DNA of 64,000 nt, from positions 682,001-746,000 of the forward strand of contig NZ_FNCJ01000002.1 in NCBI RefSeq assembly GCF_900100735.1, read 5' to 3'. A program made the translations under genes and the position numbers. The notes under the pieces are model-generated. The model was not told where the DNA came from. It ran no database searches and saw only the letters and a program-made list of their open reading frames with translations. The DNA is from Paraburkholderia phenazinium (GTDB taxonomy: Bacteria > Pseudomonadota > Gammaproteobacteria > Burkholderiales > Burkholderiaceae). Every line of letters starts with the position of its first letter. The first letter of the stretch is position 1. This document shows positions 55,949-64,000 of the stretch, in pieces.

Positions 55949-56866
55949 TCACGACAGCCGCAGCCGCCTTACGTCTTGTTGCGGAGGCGCGCCGAACAGA
56001 CGGCTGTACTCGCGACTGAACTGCGAGGCGCTCTCGTAGCCGACCTGGATCGCGGCACTACCCGCGTCGATGCCAAGGTTGAGCATCAACTGCCGCGCTT
56101 CCTGCAGGCGCAACTGCTTCTGGTATTGCAGGGGACTTGTTCCGGTGATGTTGCGGAAATGCTGACGGAACGTCGAAGGACTCATGTGCGCATGCGCGGC
56201 CAGGTCATCCACCTGGAGTCCCTTCGAGAAATTCTGCTTGAGCCATCTCACGGCCCTGGCGATTTGTTGGCTCGGCGATCCGTTGGCCGCAAGGTGCTGC
56301 AACTGCGGACTGTGGGGGCCAGCGAGAAGCCGCACGATGATTTCCTGCTGAAAGAGCGGCGCCAATTGCGGTGCCAATGCCGGTTGGCCCAGCAATTCGA
56401 TCAGCCGAATCAGGACGCCGATCAGAGCATCGTCAAGCGTTTCGATCGTGATGGGCGTGAAAGCTGGCGTTCGAGGCGGAGCCGGCAACTGCATCTCCAC
56501 AGCTGTCTTCACGATGTCACGGCTGTCTAGTGTCAGCATCAGGCCCAGCATCGGTTCCTCAATACTCGCGCGCGTGACGTGCGAGATCACAGGCAGGTCG
56601 ATGCTTGCCAGCATCGACTGGCCGGGGCCGTAGTTCACCACCTCTTTTCCTGCCAACGCCTGCTTATGGCCCTGGGCAACGACGCCCAGCCCGAGGTTAA
56701 AGATGCAGTGCAACGGCTCGGTTGGCCCCTTCCGGCGGTGAAGGGAAAGGGCAGGTATGGCTGTGGTGTAGTCGCCGTCGGACTGGGCAAAGCGGGCGAT
56801 GGCTCGCGCGAGGCCCTGCGTGCGTGTGGTAGTCGTACTCATTGGCTCGGAAACCCGGTGTTTCAT
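55949..56866 (-). CDS. AraC-family transcriptional regulator
   Basis: Regulator of 305 residues from ATG 56866 (ATG 56842 also possible). The N-terminal AraC-type cupin-like domain is followed by two helix-turn-helix motifs, VDDLAAHAHMSPSTFRQHFRN and IDAGSAAIQVGYESASQFSREY. It is divergent from the SDR gene and may control it. Confidence 0.92.
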   Translation of the reverse strand: MKHRVSEPMSTTTTRTQGLARAIARFAQSDGDYTTAIPALSLHRRKGPTEPLHCIFNLGLGVVAQGHKQALAGKEVVNYGPGQSMLASIDLPVISHVTRASIEEPMLGLMLTLDSRDIVKTAVEMQLPAPPRTPAFTPITIETLDDALIGVLIRLIELLGQPALAPQLAPLFQQEIIVRLLAGPHSPQLQHLAANGSPSQQIARAVRWLKQNFSKGLQVDDLAAHAHMSPSTFRQHFRNITGTSPLQYQKQLRLQEARQLMLNLGIDAGSAAIQVGYESASQFSREYSRLFGAPPQQDVRRLRLS

Positions 56867-57069
56867 GCGAAATCTCTAACGCCAAGACGGCAGAAACACT
56901 TTACTCCGGTAGAAGACCATTCGCGTGGCTTTAAGCACGCTTCGTCAGTTTAGGCAAGAAGTTCGGCGCTTTCGGCAACCTCCCCGGTGCCAATCGCGCG
57001 ACACTGAAGCCCGTTAATTCGTATCCGATGCTCGAATTTGGGGGCATCAAGAACACAGAGGACCTACGT

Positions 57070-57912
57070 ATGAATAGCAAGAAAGTATGGCTGATTACTG
57101 GCGCCGGCCGTGGCATGGGCGTGGATATCGCCAAGGCAGCCTTGGCGGCCGGTCACGATGTTGTGGCGACCGGACGCAATCCTGAAAAGGTCAGGAACGC
57201 CATCGGCGATCACGATAATCTTCTGGTCGCCCAACTGGACGTGACCAGTCCCGCGGATGCCGAGGCCGCCGTCGAAATTACCGTCCAGAGGTTTGGCCGC
57301 ATTGACGTGCTGGTCAACAATGCAGGCAACTTTTATGGGGGCTTCTTCGAGGAGCTTAGCCCCGCGCAGGTGCGTAGCCAGCTCGAAACGCTTCTGTTCG
57401 GCCCGATGAATGTTGCCCGGGCCGTATTGCCGGTGATGCGCAAGCAGCGCGCTGGCCTGTTAGTCACAATCTCATCGACGGCTGGCATTACTGGTGGCGT
57501 GTTTTGCAGTGCATATGCCGCTGCAAAGTTTGGCGTCGAAGGATGGATGGAGTCGCTTGCCCAGGAAATTGCTCCCTTTGGCATTCGCACCATGCTGGTA
57601 GAACCAGGTTTTTTCCGGACAGATCTCCTCAGCGCAGACTCGACTACCTACGCCGAACTTTCCATTGATGACTATGCGTCCCGCACTCAGGAGACCGTGA
57701 CTGCGTGGAAAGGCATGAACGGCAAGCAGGGTGGCGATCCGGCCAAACTTGCCGCCGCGCTAGTGGATTTGACGGCACAGGAAGAGCCGCCCGCTCGCTT
57801 CGCCGCCGGCGCGGATGCAGTTGAAGCTTTTGAATCCAAGGCGAACACGTTGCTCGCTCAGGCGAATGCCCACCGCGAGCTGTCTTCATCCCTTTCACAC
57901 GCCCCAGAATAA
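57070..57912 (+). CDS. Short-chain dehydrogenase/reductase
   Basis: NAD(P)-dependent oxidoreductase of 280 residues. The Rossmann motif TGAGRGMG is at about 10-17, then LVNNAGN, catalytic Ser in ISSTAG and the YAAAK pair (Tyr/Lys). GAGRGMGVD with a following GR suggests NADP preference, which is an inference. ATG 57070 begins the usual MNSKKVWLITGAG. It is divergent from the AraC gene; the substrate is unknown. Confidence 0.92.
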   Translation: MNSKKVWLITGAGRGMGVDIAKAALAAGHDVVATGRNPEKVRNAIGDHDNLLVAQLDVTSPADAEAAVEITVQRFGRIDVLVNNAGNFYGGFFEELSPAQVRSQLETLLFGPMNVARAVLPVMRKQRAGLLVTISSTAGITGGVFCSAYAAAKFGVEGWMESLAQEIAPFGIRTMLVEPGFFRTDLLSADSTTYAELSIDDYASRTQETVTAWKGMNGKQGGDPAKLAAALVDLTAQEEPPARFAAGADAVEAFESKANTLLAQANAHRELSSSLSHAPE

Positions 57913-58012
57913 AGACGGGCGCCGCCGGACAAGGGTTCGTCACCTTAGCAAAGGGGAACGCGCACCATCGCCCCGGCAGAAAGTGCATACGGCGGCCGCG
58001 ACCATCTTCCGC

Positions 58013-58429
58013 TCAGGCTGGAACCGCACCGATTTGCTGCAACAGGGCCAACAGGTCAGGTTGCCCGCGCTCTTCGACAATTTTTCCGTTGGAAAAGCGA
58101 TAGAAGTTCACGGCCTGAACCTGGATCTTCTTTCCGCTCGCAGGCACGCCAAAGAAGGTGGCCTGGTGAGTACCGCGCATGATGAAACGTGCGGCAACCG
58201 TGTCGTTTTCCGCGATCATTTCTTCGAGCGTCCATTGAATGTCGGGGAAACCAGAGCGCATCATGCCGAGGATTTCCATGTACCCCTGCGGTCCAATGAA
58301 AGGATCCGGGCTGACGGGGGCGTGGAAGATTGCATTGGCATCAACAAGCTCCTCGGCAAGCGCCTCGCCGGCTGTATTGATGAATTCAACAAAGCGGGAC
58401 ATCAACAGTTTGTTCGATTCGGCGGACAT
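58013..58429 (-). CDS. SnoaL-like/ester cyclase-type protein
   Basis: Protein of 138 residues in the NTF2-like fold: LLMSRFVEFINTAGEAL, IFHAPVSPDPFIGPQGYMEI, WTLEEMIAENDTVAARF and GKIVEERGQPDLLALLQQIG. SnoaL relatives include polyketide cyclases and many uncharacterised proteins. It is convergent with the SDR and divergent from the LysR gene. ATG 58429 is chosen over an upstream in-frame start. Confidence 0.85.
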   Translation of the reverse strand: MSAESNKLLMSRFVEFINTAGEALAEELVDANAIFHAPVSPDPFIGPQGYMEILGMMRSGFPDIQWTLEEMIAENDTVAARFIMRGTHQATFFGVPASGKKIQVQAVNFYRFSNGKIVEERGQPDLLALLQQIGAVPA

Positions 58430-58560
58430 TATTTGAACCTTGTATGTGAGTGTGGTCGCCCGCAACGGCGTCGGTTGCGTGCGCCGCCAAACGAGAGGCG
58501 GAGCAGGTTGCGGTAGGTCGCGTACGTGCCGGGTTCAGGCCGCTTACGACAACTGCAACA

Positions 58561-58570
58561 AGTCTAGACT
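58561..58570. promoter_or_regulatory. Small palindrome between SnoaL-like and LysR genes
   Basis: AGTCTAGACT is a perfect 10-bp palindrome flanked by GCAA repeats in the 199-base divergent gap. It could be a LysR-type site but does not show the usual T-N11-A box clearly. Confidence 0.35.
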
Positions 58571-58628
58571 GCAAATACATTGAGATAAATGCGTGATATC
58601 GTTGGACATTCACAACAGGACGTTTCGA

Positions 58629-59513
58629 ATGGATCGTCTCACGAGTATCAGCGTTTTCACGAAAGCAGTCGAATTGGGTTCGTTCTCAGCGGCTGGGGAT
58701 GCGCTTCAGATGTCGCCACAACTGGTCGGGAAACACGTCCAGGTGCTGGAACAGAGTCTCGGCGTGCGTCTGCTGAACAGAACGACGCGCAGGCAAAGCC
58801 CGACAGATATCGGCCGGGCTTACTATGAACGCGCCAAGATCATTCTCGCGGAGGTCGAGTCGGCCGAAAACCTCGTAGCCGAGACCCGTTCAGTGCCGAC
58901 TGGCCGTCTGAAGATAAATGCGCCTGTGAGCTTCGGCATGCACACCTTGGCGCCTAAGCTGCCGGAGTACCTTAAGGCGTTTCCGCAGGTCGCAGTTGAC
59001 TTGACTCTGTCGAATCGAGCCGTCGGTCTGATTGACGAGGGTTATGACGCCGTGTTCAGGATTGGCGAACTGGGGGATAGCGGCCTGATTGCTCAGCCAC
59101 TGGCTCCCTACCGGTTAGTGCTATGCGCCGCGCCGTCGTATCTTGCTGCAAACCCGCGCATAACAGTTCCCGCTGATCTGGCGCACCATGAGTGTCTTGG
59201 TTTTGCGCATACGGAACTACGATCGGAGTGGACGTTTGATGGCCCTGAAGGCCGCGTCGCTGTGCAGGTCTCGGGGCGATTCATGGGAGACCATGGTGAG
59301 GTGCTGCTGGCGGCCGCCGTGGCGGGCGTCGGGGTCATGCTTCAGCCCGTGGAACTGGTGAAGGGCGAACTCGATCGGGGCAGTCTGGTTGTGGTGCTTC
59401 CGGACTATCAGGCGCCTTCGCGGTCATTACACGTTCTATATGCGCGTGATCGCCGCGTGACGCCCAAGTTGAGGAGCTTTCTGGATTTTGCGCGAGAGCA
59501 CTTCGGCGCATAG
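58629..59513 (+). CDS. LysR-family transcriptional regulator
   Basis: Regulator of 294 residues. The helix-turn-helix region is ITSIS-type: SISVFTKAVELGSFSAAGDA then SPQLVGKHVQVLEQSLGVRLLNRTTR. The LysR substrate-binding domain (about 90-290) includes GRLKINAPVSFGMHTLAPKL. ATG 58629 is the standard family start (MDRLTSISVF). It is divergent from the SnoaL-like gene, its most likely target. Confidence 0.93.
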   Translation: MDRLTSISVFTKAVELGSFSAAGDALQMSPQLVGKHVQVLEQSLGVRLLNRTTRRQSPTDIGRAYYERAKIILAEVESAENLVAETRSVPTGRLKINAPVSFGMHTLAPKLPEYLKAFPQVAVDLTLSNRAVGLIDEGYDAVFRIGELGDSGLIAQPLAPYRLVLCAAPSYLAANPRITVPADLAHHECLGFAHTELRSEWTFDGPEGRVAVQVSGRFMGDHGEVLLAAAVAGVGVMLQPVELVKGELDRGSLVVVLPDYQAPSRSLHVLYARDRRVTPKLRSFLDFAREHFGA

Positions 59514-59662
59514 CGAAGTGATAGTTCCTCAGCATTGGCCAAATTCCATCGGTGCCACACTTTGTCGAGTGTGGCGCGGGTAGCGATGACCGCTTCCGGG
59601 AAAACTGAAGATCTCGGATGGGTCGGTACCCATTCGCTGAAGTCGGAAACGGACGCCCGCAC

Positions 59663-59947
59663 TTACATCAAACCCATCTGCTCAAGATACCGCCACGGAT
59701 AAATACCGCGTGCGTGTCCGTCGCTGAATATCAACTGCACGCCGTAACCCATCATGTGCATATCGATCAACGCCACATCCGGCGAGGCGCCCACGACGTG
59801 CCCGTCGAGCCTGATACGGCGGCATTCGGCGCACGCGCAGGCGCGTCGCAACTCCGCGTGCGCAATCCGCTGCTCGCGCCTGTCTGGCCAACGCAGCGTC
59901 AGCACGCGGTCGACGGTGTCGGTTGCGATCTCGCGCGGGACGTTCAT
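59663..59947 (-). CDS. DUF971 protein
   Basis: Protein of 94 residues: LTLRWPDRREQRIAHAELRR, then CACAEC and GYGVQLIFSDGHARGIYPWRYL. DUF971 occurs alone, near iron-sulfur assembly genes and at the N-terminus of gamma-butyrobetaine hydroxylases. The CACAEC pattern could bind metal. Its start overlaps the HEAT-protein stop by 4 bases (ATGA), so it is the last gene seen of the Apr-like operon. Confidence 0.85.
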   Translation of the reverse strand: MNVPREIATDTVDRVLTLRWPDRREQRIAHAELRRACACAECRRIRLDGHVVGASPDVALIDMHMMGYGVQLIFSDGHARGIYPWRYLEQMGLM

Positions 59948-60939
59948 CGGGCCGTGCCTTCCACCTGCTGTAACGCGATGCGCACCGCTTTGCGCACGTC
60001 GGGATCGCGATCTTCGAGCGCATCGCGCAGAGGCTGCAAAGTGCGAGGATCGCGCAACTCGCCAAGCGCGAGCGCGGCCTCCTTGCGCAGGTTGCTGATC
60101 GTGTGGGTGAGCAGGGCGGCGACAGCCGGGGCAGCGCTGCGCTCGCCAAGCTGGCCAAGTGCGCGCACAGCACGCAGCCGCACCTGCCAGTAGTCGTCGT
60201 CGAGCGCGGCAAGCAGCGGGTCGCGGGCGGCCGGCGCACGCAGCTTGCCTAGCGTGGTGGCCGCCTCCTCGCGCACCTGCCAGGCGCCGTCACGCAAGGC
60301 GCCGAGCAGTGCGGTCGTAGCAGCCGCGTGGGTGGCGGGTGCAAATCCGAGTGAACCGACCGCGGCGCGTCTCACCTCGGTCTCGGCATCACCGGTGGCA
60401 AGCGCGGCCAGCGGCGCCAGCGCACGCGTATCCTTCAGCCAGCCCAGCACCGCAACCGCTTCCAGCCGCACACTCGGCGTTGTATCGGTTAGCGCGTGCA
60501 GGGCAGGTTCGAATGCACCGGCAAAGCGCAGTTCCCGCAGGGCTCGCAAGGTTGCCGAACGCACGAACGGCTCGGGCCGCTCGACCCAGCGGCGCAGCAC
60601 CGTTCCAGACGCAGGGTCCTTGAGTTCGCTCAGACTCTGCGCGGCTGCAGCGCTGACCTTGCCGTCGGGATCGAGGAGGGCGCCGCACAGCGCTTCCACG
60701 ATCTCGTCACGCTCCCACGACGCCAGCACGCGCGCCGCTTCGAGCCTGACTTCGGCGGCGGGGTCATCGCGCAGCGCGGCGACAAGCGAAGGTAGCAAGT
60801 CGGCATCTTCGAGATCCGCAATCTCGAGTAGTGCGATGCGTCGCACGGCGGCGTCTTCGTCGGCAAGACGCGACAGCAGCGCGATGGTCTCGGAATCGAA
60901 CGCGTCCGGGTGAGGGACGACAATGGGCGGCACGTTCAT
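59944..60939 (-). CDS. HEAT-repeat protein
   Basis: Protein of 331 residues made almost entirely of HEAT/PBS-lyase-type helical repeats, about nine of them. Typical units are PAAEVRLEAARVLASWERDE, PSVRLEAVAVLGWLKDTRAL, WQVREEAATTLGKLRAPAAR, WQVRLRAVRALGQLGERSAA and PDVRKAVRIALQQVEG. Such repeats bind other proteins or act as lyase-like chaperones for cofactors. It lies between the ferredoxin and DUF971 genes. ATG 60939 is used; the upstream open frame is not convincing. Confidence 0.88.
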   Translation of the reverse strand: MNVPPIVVPHPDAFDSETIALLSRLADEDAAVRRIALLEIADLEDADLLPSLVAALRDDPAAEVRLEAARVLASWERDEIVEALCGALLDPDGKVSAAAAQSLSELKDPASGTVLRRWVERPEPFVRSATLRALRELRFAGAFEPALHALTDTTPSVRLEAVAVLGWLKDTRALAPLAALATGDAETEVRRAAVGSLGFAPATHAAATTALLGALRDGAWQVREEAATTLGKLRAPAARDPLLAALDDDYWQVRLRAVRALGQLGERSAAPAVAALLTHTISNLRKEAALALGELRDPRTLQPLRDALEDRDPDVRKAVRIALQQVEGTAR

Positions 60940-61052
60940 TCGAATGCTCAAGGGTTGGTGTTGCGTGAAGGACTTCGAAATCAGGCTTGCTGGATGCACT
61001 CGTGCCTGCGGCGCAGCAACGCGTAAGAGTACGGTTGTCGCGCCACAGCGTT

Positions 61053-61298
61053 CTAGCGCAGCAGGTAGGGAATCTCCACCTTGACCGCCCCGGTTGGACA
61101 GTCGCGCTCGCATGGCATGCAGTACCAGCATTCGTCGAACTGCATATAGGCTTTGCCCTTGCTCAAGTCGATGGCGAGCAGGTCGAGCGGGCAGACGTCG
61201 ACACAGACGGTGCAGCCCTTGTCGGCGATACACAGGTCCTCGTCGATCGTGACGGGGGCGCTGCTGCGCTGAAAGATCTCGTGTGGGGTATAGGACAT
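61053..61298 (-). CDS. AprB-like 2[4Fe-4S] ferredoxin
   Basis: Electron carrier of 81 residues. Eight cysteines fall in two clusters: CIADKGCTVCVDVCP (about 23-37) and CWYCMPCERDCP (about 57-68). The spacing and the words VCPLDLLAID and CPTGAV resemble the beta subunit of adenylylsulfate reductase more than a standard bacterial ferredoxin. It lies 12 bases after the flavoprotein gene, so it should pass electrons to or from it. Confidence 0.9.
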   Translation of the reverse strand: MSYTPHEIFQRSSAPVTIDEDLCIADKGCTVCVDVCPLDLLAIDLSKGKAYMQFDECWYCMPCERDCPTGAVKVEIPYLLR

Positions 61299-61310
61299 GG
61301 CAATCGACTC

Positions 61311-63050
61311 TCAGATGACAGCGGCAAGCGCGCTGGATTCGCGGATGCGCAGGTTCTGGTAAGCGCTGCGCTCGTCTTCGGCCAGCGGCACGATATAAGG
61401 CTCGACTGCACGTTTCTCGCTGCTCATGCGGCCATGCTCGTCCTTGCGCAGATGCGTATGGCAGAACCACTGCGCATCGTCGCGCTCGGGATAGTCGACC
61501 CGGTGGTGATACAGACCCCAACGGCTTTCGGTGCGAAACAGCGAGGCGCGCGCTGCCATTTCCGCGCAGTCGCGGATGGCGCGAACTTCTGCCGCGCGCA
61601 TCAGCTCATGGGGATTGACGGCCTTGATTGCTTCGATGTCCTCGGCGATTTCCGCAAAGCGCTGCAAACCGATCTCCATCTTGCGCGTGACCTTCGGCGG
61701 TTGCAGATAGTCGTTCACCATGCGCCGCAGCTTGTATTCGACTTGCGACGGCGCATGGCCATTGGCACGTTCGAGTGGCGCGTAGACGCGCTCACGTTCG
61801 GCAGCAACCTGCTGTTCGTCGACGGGCGCGTGCTCGTGTCCTTGCACATATTCCGCCGCGTTCTGACCGGCAAACCAGCCATAGGTGAACGCGCCGAGCA
61901 TGTAGTTATGCGGTACGGCCGCCATATCGCCGGCTGAGTAGAGTCCCGCTACGGTGGTTTCGGCGCGCGCGTTCACATAGACCCCTGACGCGCTATGTCC
62001 GCTGCAAAAACCGATCTCCGAGATGTGCATTTCGACCATCTGCTGCCGGTAGTCGGTGTTGCGCCCGGCGTGGAATCGTCCGCGGCTGGGGCGTTCGTTG
62101 GTGTGCAGGATTTGCTCGATGGTCTGGATCGTTTCTTCCGCGAGATGGTCGAGCTTCAGGAACACGGGGCCATTGCCGCTTTGCAGTTCCTGATAGAACT
62201 CCCACATCATCTGACCGCTCCAGTAGTCGCATTCGATGAAGCGTTCGCCCTTGCCATTGGCCGTAAAGCCGCCAAGCGGCCCGGTCACATAGGCGCACGC
62301 CGGACCGTTGTAGTCCTTGATCAGCGGATTGATCTGGAAGCATTCGAGGTTCGCGAGCGCGGCCCCCGCGTGATAGGCCATCGCGTAGCCATCGCCGGCA
62401 TTGGTCGGGTTCTCGTAGGTACCCATTAGATAGCCGGATGACGGCAAGCCCAACCGTCCCGCTGCGCCGCAGGCGAGAATCACGGCCTTGGCGCGCACCA
62501 CGTAGAAGTCCGCCGTGCGGCAGTCGAAGCCGAGCACGCCGCAGACCCGTCCTTGTGCATCGGTCAAGAGGCGCGTGGCGACGATGCGATTGGTGATCGA
62601 AATACGTGCCCGCTTCAACTGGCGGTACAGCACCTTCTTGATGTCGTGCCCTTCGGGCATCGGCAGCACGTACGAACCCATGTGGTGGACCTTCTTGACC
62701 GCGTAGTCGCCGGTGCCGTCCTTCTCGAACTTCACGCCCCAGCGGTCGAGCTGCTCGATCGTCGTGAAGCTGTGCTTCGCATATGCGTAGACGGCTTCCT
62801 GATCGACAATGCCGTCGTTAGCGATCGTGATTTCCCGCGTGTACTGCTCGGGCGTCGCGTGACCCGGAATGACTGCGTTGTTCAAGCCGTCCATTCCCAT
62901 CGAGATCGCGCCGCTGCGCTTGACATTGGCTTTTTCGAGCAACAGCACCTTCAACTCCGGATTGCGTTCCTTCGCCTTGATGGCCGCCATCGGCCCGGCC
63001 GTGCCACCGCCTACCACGACGATGTCGTACTCCAGTACATGCGTATTCAT
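61311..63050 (-). CDS. AprA-like FAD oxidoreductase (fumarate reductase/succinate dehydrogenase superfamily)
   Basis: Flavoprotein of 579 residues. The FAD site VVVGGGTAGPMAA is near residue 12, then LLLEKANVKRSGAISMGMDG, which closely follows the AprA pattern EKAAxxRSGAxxxG. Later come KAVILACGAAGRL, GLYSAGDMAAVPHNYM and the C-terminal helical domain with CAEMAARASLFRTESRWGLY and HHRVDYPERDD. The substrate is unknown; no sulfate-activation gene is nearby. ATG 63050 overlaps the gntR stop by 4 bases. Confidence 0.9.
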   Translation of the reverse strand: MNTHVLEYDIVVVGGGTAGPMAAIKAKERNPELKVLLLEKANVKRSGAISMGMDGLNNAVIPGHATPEQYTREITIANDGIVDQEAVYAYAKHSFTTIEQLDRWGVKFEKDGTGDYAVKKVHHMGSYVLPMPEGHDIKKVLYRQLKRARISITNRIVATRLLTDAQGRVCGVLGFDCRTADFYVVRAKAVILACGAAGRLGLPSSGYLMGTYENPTNAGDGYAMAYHAGAALANLECFQINPLIKDYNGPACAYVTGPLGGFTANGKGERFIECDYWSGQMMWEFYQELQSGNGPVFLKLDHLAEETIQTIEQILHTNERPSRGRFHAGRNTDYRQQMVEMHISEIGFCSGHSASGVYVNARAETTVAGLYSAGDMAAVPHNYMLGAFTYGWFAGQNAAEYVQGHEHAPVDEQQVAAERERVYAPLERANGHAPSQVEYKLRRMVNDYLQPPKVTRKMEIGLQRFAEIAEDIEAIKAVNPHELMRAAEVRAIRDCAEMAARASLFRTESRWGLYHHRVDYPERDDAQWFCHTHLRKDEHGRMSSEKRAVEPYIVPLAEDERSAYQNLRIRESSALAAVI

Positions 63051-63817
63051 TGCGTTGTCCTTGCGTTGCGGCGCGGTTTCTGGCGATCGGTGCGCAGCCG
63101 GTATTGGAACGCGTCGCCGCGGAAGTAGAGGTATTCGTAGTCGATGGGCGTGCCGGAAGCATCGTGGGTGAGGCGCTCGATGCGCAGCACCGGACTGCCT
63201 TCTTCGACACGCAGGGCGTCGACAATGTCGTCGTCCGCGAGGATCGCGTCGATGGCGATGTCGGCATGGCCGAGCGGCACGCCGCAGTCGTTCTCGAGAA
63301 TCAGAAAGATGTCGCGGGTCGCGAGATCTGCGTTGGCGAGGCGTTTGCCGAATGCTTCCGGGACCCACGTGAGTTCGAGTGAGACCGGCTCGCGATTCAG
63401 CAGGCGGGTGCGATGGATCTCGGTCACTGGCGCGCCCTCAGCAAGCTTGAGCCTGGCCGCGACGTGCCGGTCGGCCTTAACCGTACGAAAGCTGCGCAGC
63501 TGATTGACGATTTCGTAGCCCATCGATTCCATGGCCTCCGCAAACCCCTGCAGCGAGGTCACATTCTGGAACGCCTTGGGCTTGGAGACGAAGGTGCCTT
63601 TGCCGTGCAGCTTGAAGAGCAAGCCCTCCTTTTGCAGATCGCCAAGCGCCTGACGGACTGTAATGCGGCTGACGTCGAACATCGCGCACAGTTCGTGTTC
63701 CGACGGCATCTGACTGTGCGGCGCGTAGGTGCCATCGAGAATCCGCGCGCGCAACGCGTCCTTGATCTGCGCGTAGAGCGGCTGCGGTGAAAGCGGCACG
63801 AGATTCGTTCGGGACAT
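63047..63817 (-). CDS. GntR/HutC-family regulator
   Basis: Regulator of 256 residues: winged helix LYAQIKDALRARILDGTYAP, then QMPSEHELCAMFDVSRITVRQALGDL, and a C-terminal UTRA effector domain (about 90-240) with VTEIHRTRLLNREPVSLELTWVP and GSPVLRIERLTHD. ATG 63817 is preferred to the upstream TTG. It is the first gene of the Apr-like operon and overlaps the flavoprotein gene by 4 bases, with a HutC-type palindrome directly upstream, so it probably controls its own operon. Confidence 0.93.
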   Translation of the reverse strand: MSRTNLVPLSPQPLYAQIKDALRARILDGTYAPHSQMPSEHELCAMFDVSRITVRQALGDLQKEGLLFKLHGKGTFVSKPKAFQNVTSLQGFAEAMESMGYEIVNQLRSFRTVKADRHVAARLKLAEGAPVTEIHRTRLLNREPVSLELTWVPEAFGKRLANADLATRDIFLILENDCGVPLGHADIAIDAILADDDIVDALRVEEGSPVLRIERLTHDASGTPIDYEYLYFRGDAFQYRLRTDRQKPRRNARTTQ

Positions 63818-63823
63818 GATCAA

Positions 63824-63837
63824 CTTGTCATAACAAG
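63824..63837. promoter_or_regulatory. HutC-type operator upstream of the Apr-like operon
   Basis: CTTGTCATAACAAG is CTTGT-N4-ACAAG, an almost perfect palindrome matching the TTGT-N4-ACAA sites of HutC-subfamily regulators. It ends 6 bases upstream of the gntR start codon. Confidence 0.72.
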
Positions 63838-63950
63838 ATGGAGGCCGAGTGTAGTGACAGAGCCGAACAGGTCAAACGAAGAAATTGTGCTATCGATTTT
63901 CCGTTTTGCGGACAGCGAGCGGAGCAGCGCCCCTCATGTCTCGTCGCTCG

Positions 63951-63968
63951 AGCACCCATGCGGGTGCT
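63951..63968. terminator. Hairpin at right edge
   Basis: AGCACCC pairs with GGGTGCT around ATGC and is followed by TATTT. It may be a terminator for a transcript in either direction outside the window. Confidence 0.5.
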
Positions 63969-64000
63969 TATTTAGAAATATGAATTTATTGGTTCTGCTT

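Overview
The window looks like a chromosomal segment of a high-GC betaproteobacterium of the Burkholderiaceae, most likely Paraburkholderia or a close relative. This is inferred from G/C-rich third codon positions, the cellulose operon with bcsD, bcsP and bcsQ, and many close-packed MarR, LysR, MocR and AraC regulators. No rRNA, tRNA, CRISPR array, insertion sequence or phage gene was seen. The exact genus cannot be proven from the sequence alone.

Left part (1-14,500). A TonB-dependent receptor runs off the left edge. A leftward series follows: an enterobacterial-type arginyl-tRNA synthetase, a chemotaxis receptor, a VOC protein, a DUF72 protein and a soluble hybrid histidine kinase with two receiver domains. 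On the other strand lie a DUF2252 protein and a YkgJ-type cysteine-cluster protein. A MASE2-GGDEF diguanylate cyclase (DgcC/AdrA type) is flanked by two copies of a dispersed repeat.

Cellulose region (14,500-30,550). A complete leftward operon bcsD-bcsP-bcsQ-bcsA-bcsB-bcsZ-bcsC has stop/start overlaps at most junctions. BcsA carries the c-di-GMP-binding PilZ domain. A membrane GGDEF-EAL protein with an extra C-terminal sensor-like domain is transcribed divergently, so c-di-GMP enzymes flank the c-di-GMP-activated synthase on both sides. BcsC carries an unusual Tyr/Gln/Pro-rich linker.

Beta-galactoside region (30,550-38,380). A LacI-type repressor is divergent from an ABC ATPase, GH42 beta-galactosidase, sugar-binding protein and two permeases. 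An 18-bp perfect palindrome lies between them and a rho-independent terminator ends the set.

Middle (38,390-48,080). A decayed gene with an in-frame amber codon and a hairpin-rich gap precede a MarR-controlled tripartite drug efflux set (MarR, outer-membrane lipoprotein, EmrA-like, EmrB-like). The same CTGAC-N2-GTCAG operator recurs in front of three of its genes. Then come the divergent hmp/norR pair, with three GTC-N5-GAC sites and a sigma-54-type promoter.

Right part (48,080-64,000). This holds mostly single accessory genes: AhpD-like, MocR, DUF4126, DedA, GNAT, an ArsR-controlled Old Yellow Enzyme, a short ABC-F protein, AraC, SDR, SnoaL-like and LysR. The right end is a leftward operon encoding a GntR/HutC regulator, an AprA-like flavoprotein, an AprB-like ferredoxin, a HEAT-repeat protein and a DUF971 protein. 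This is a redox system without a known substrate and is the best candidate for an undescribed function.
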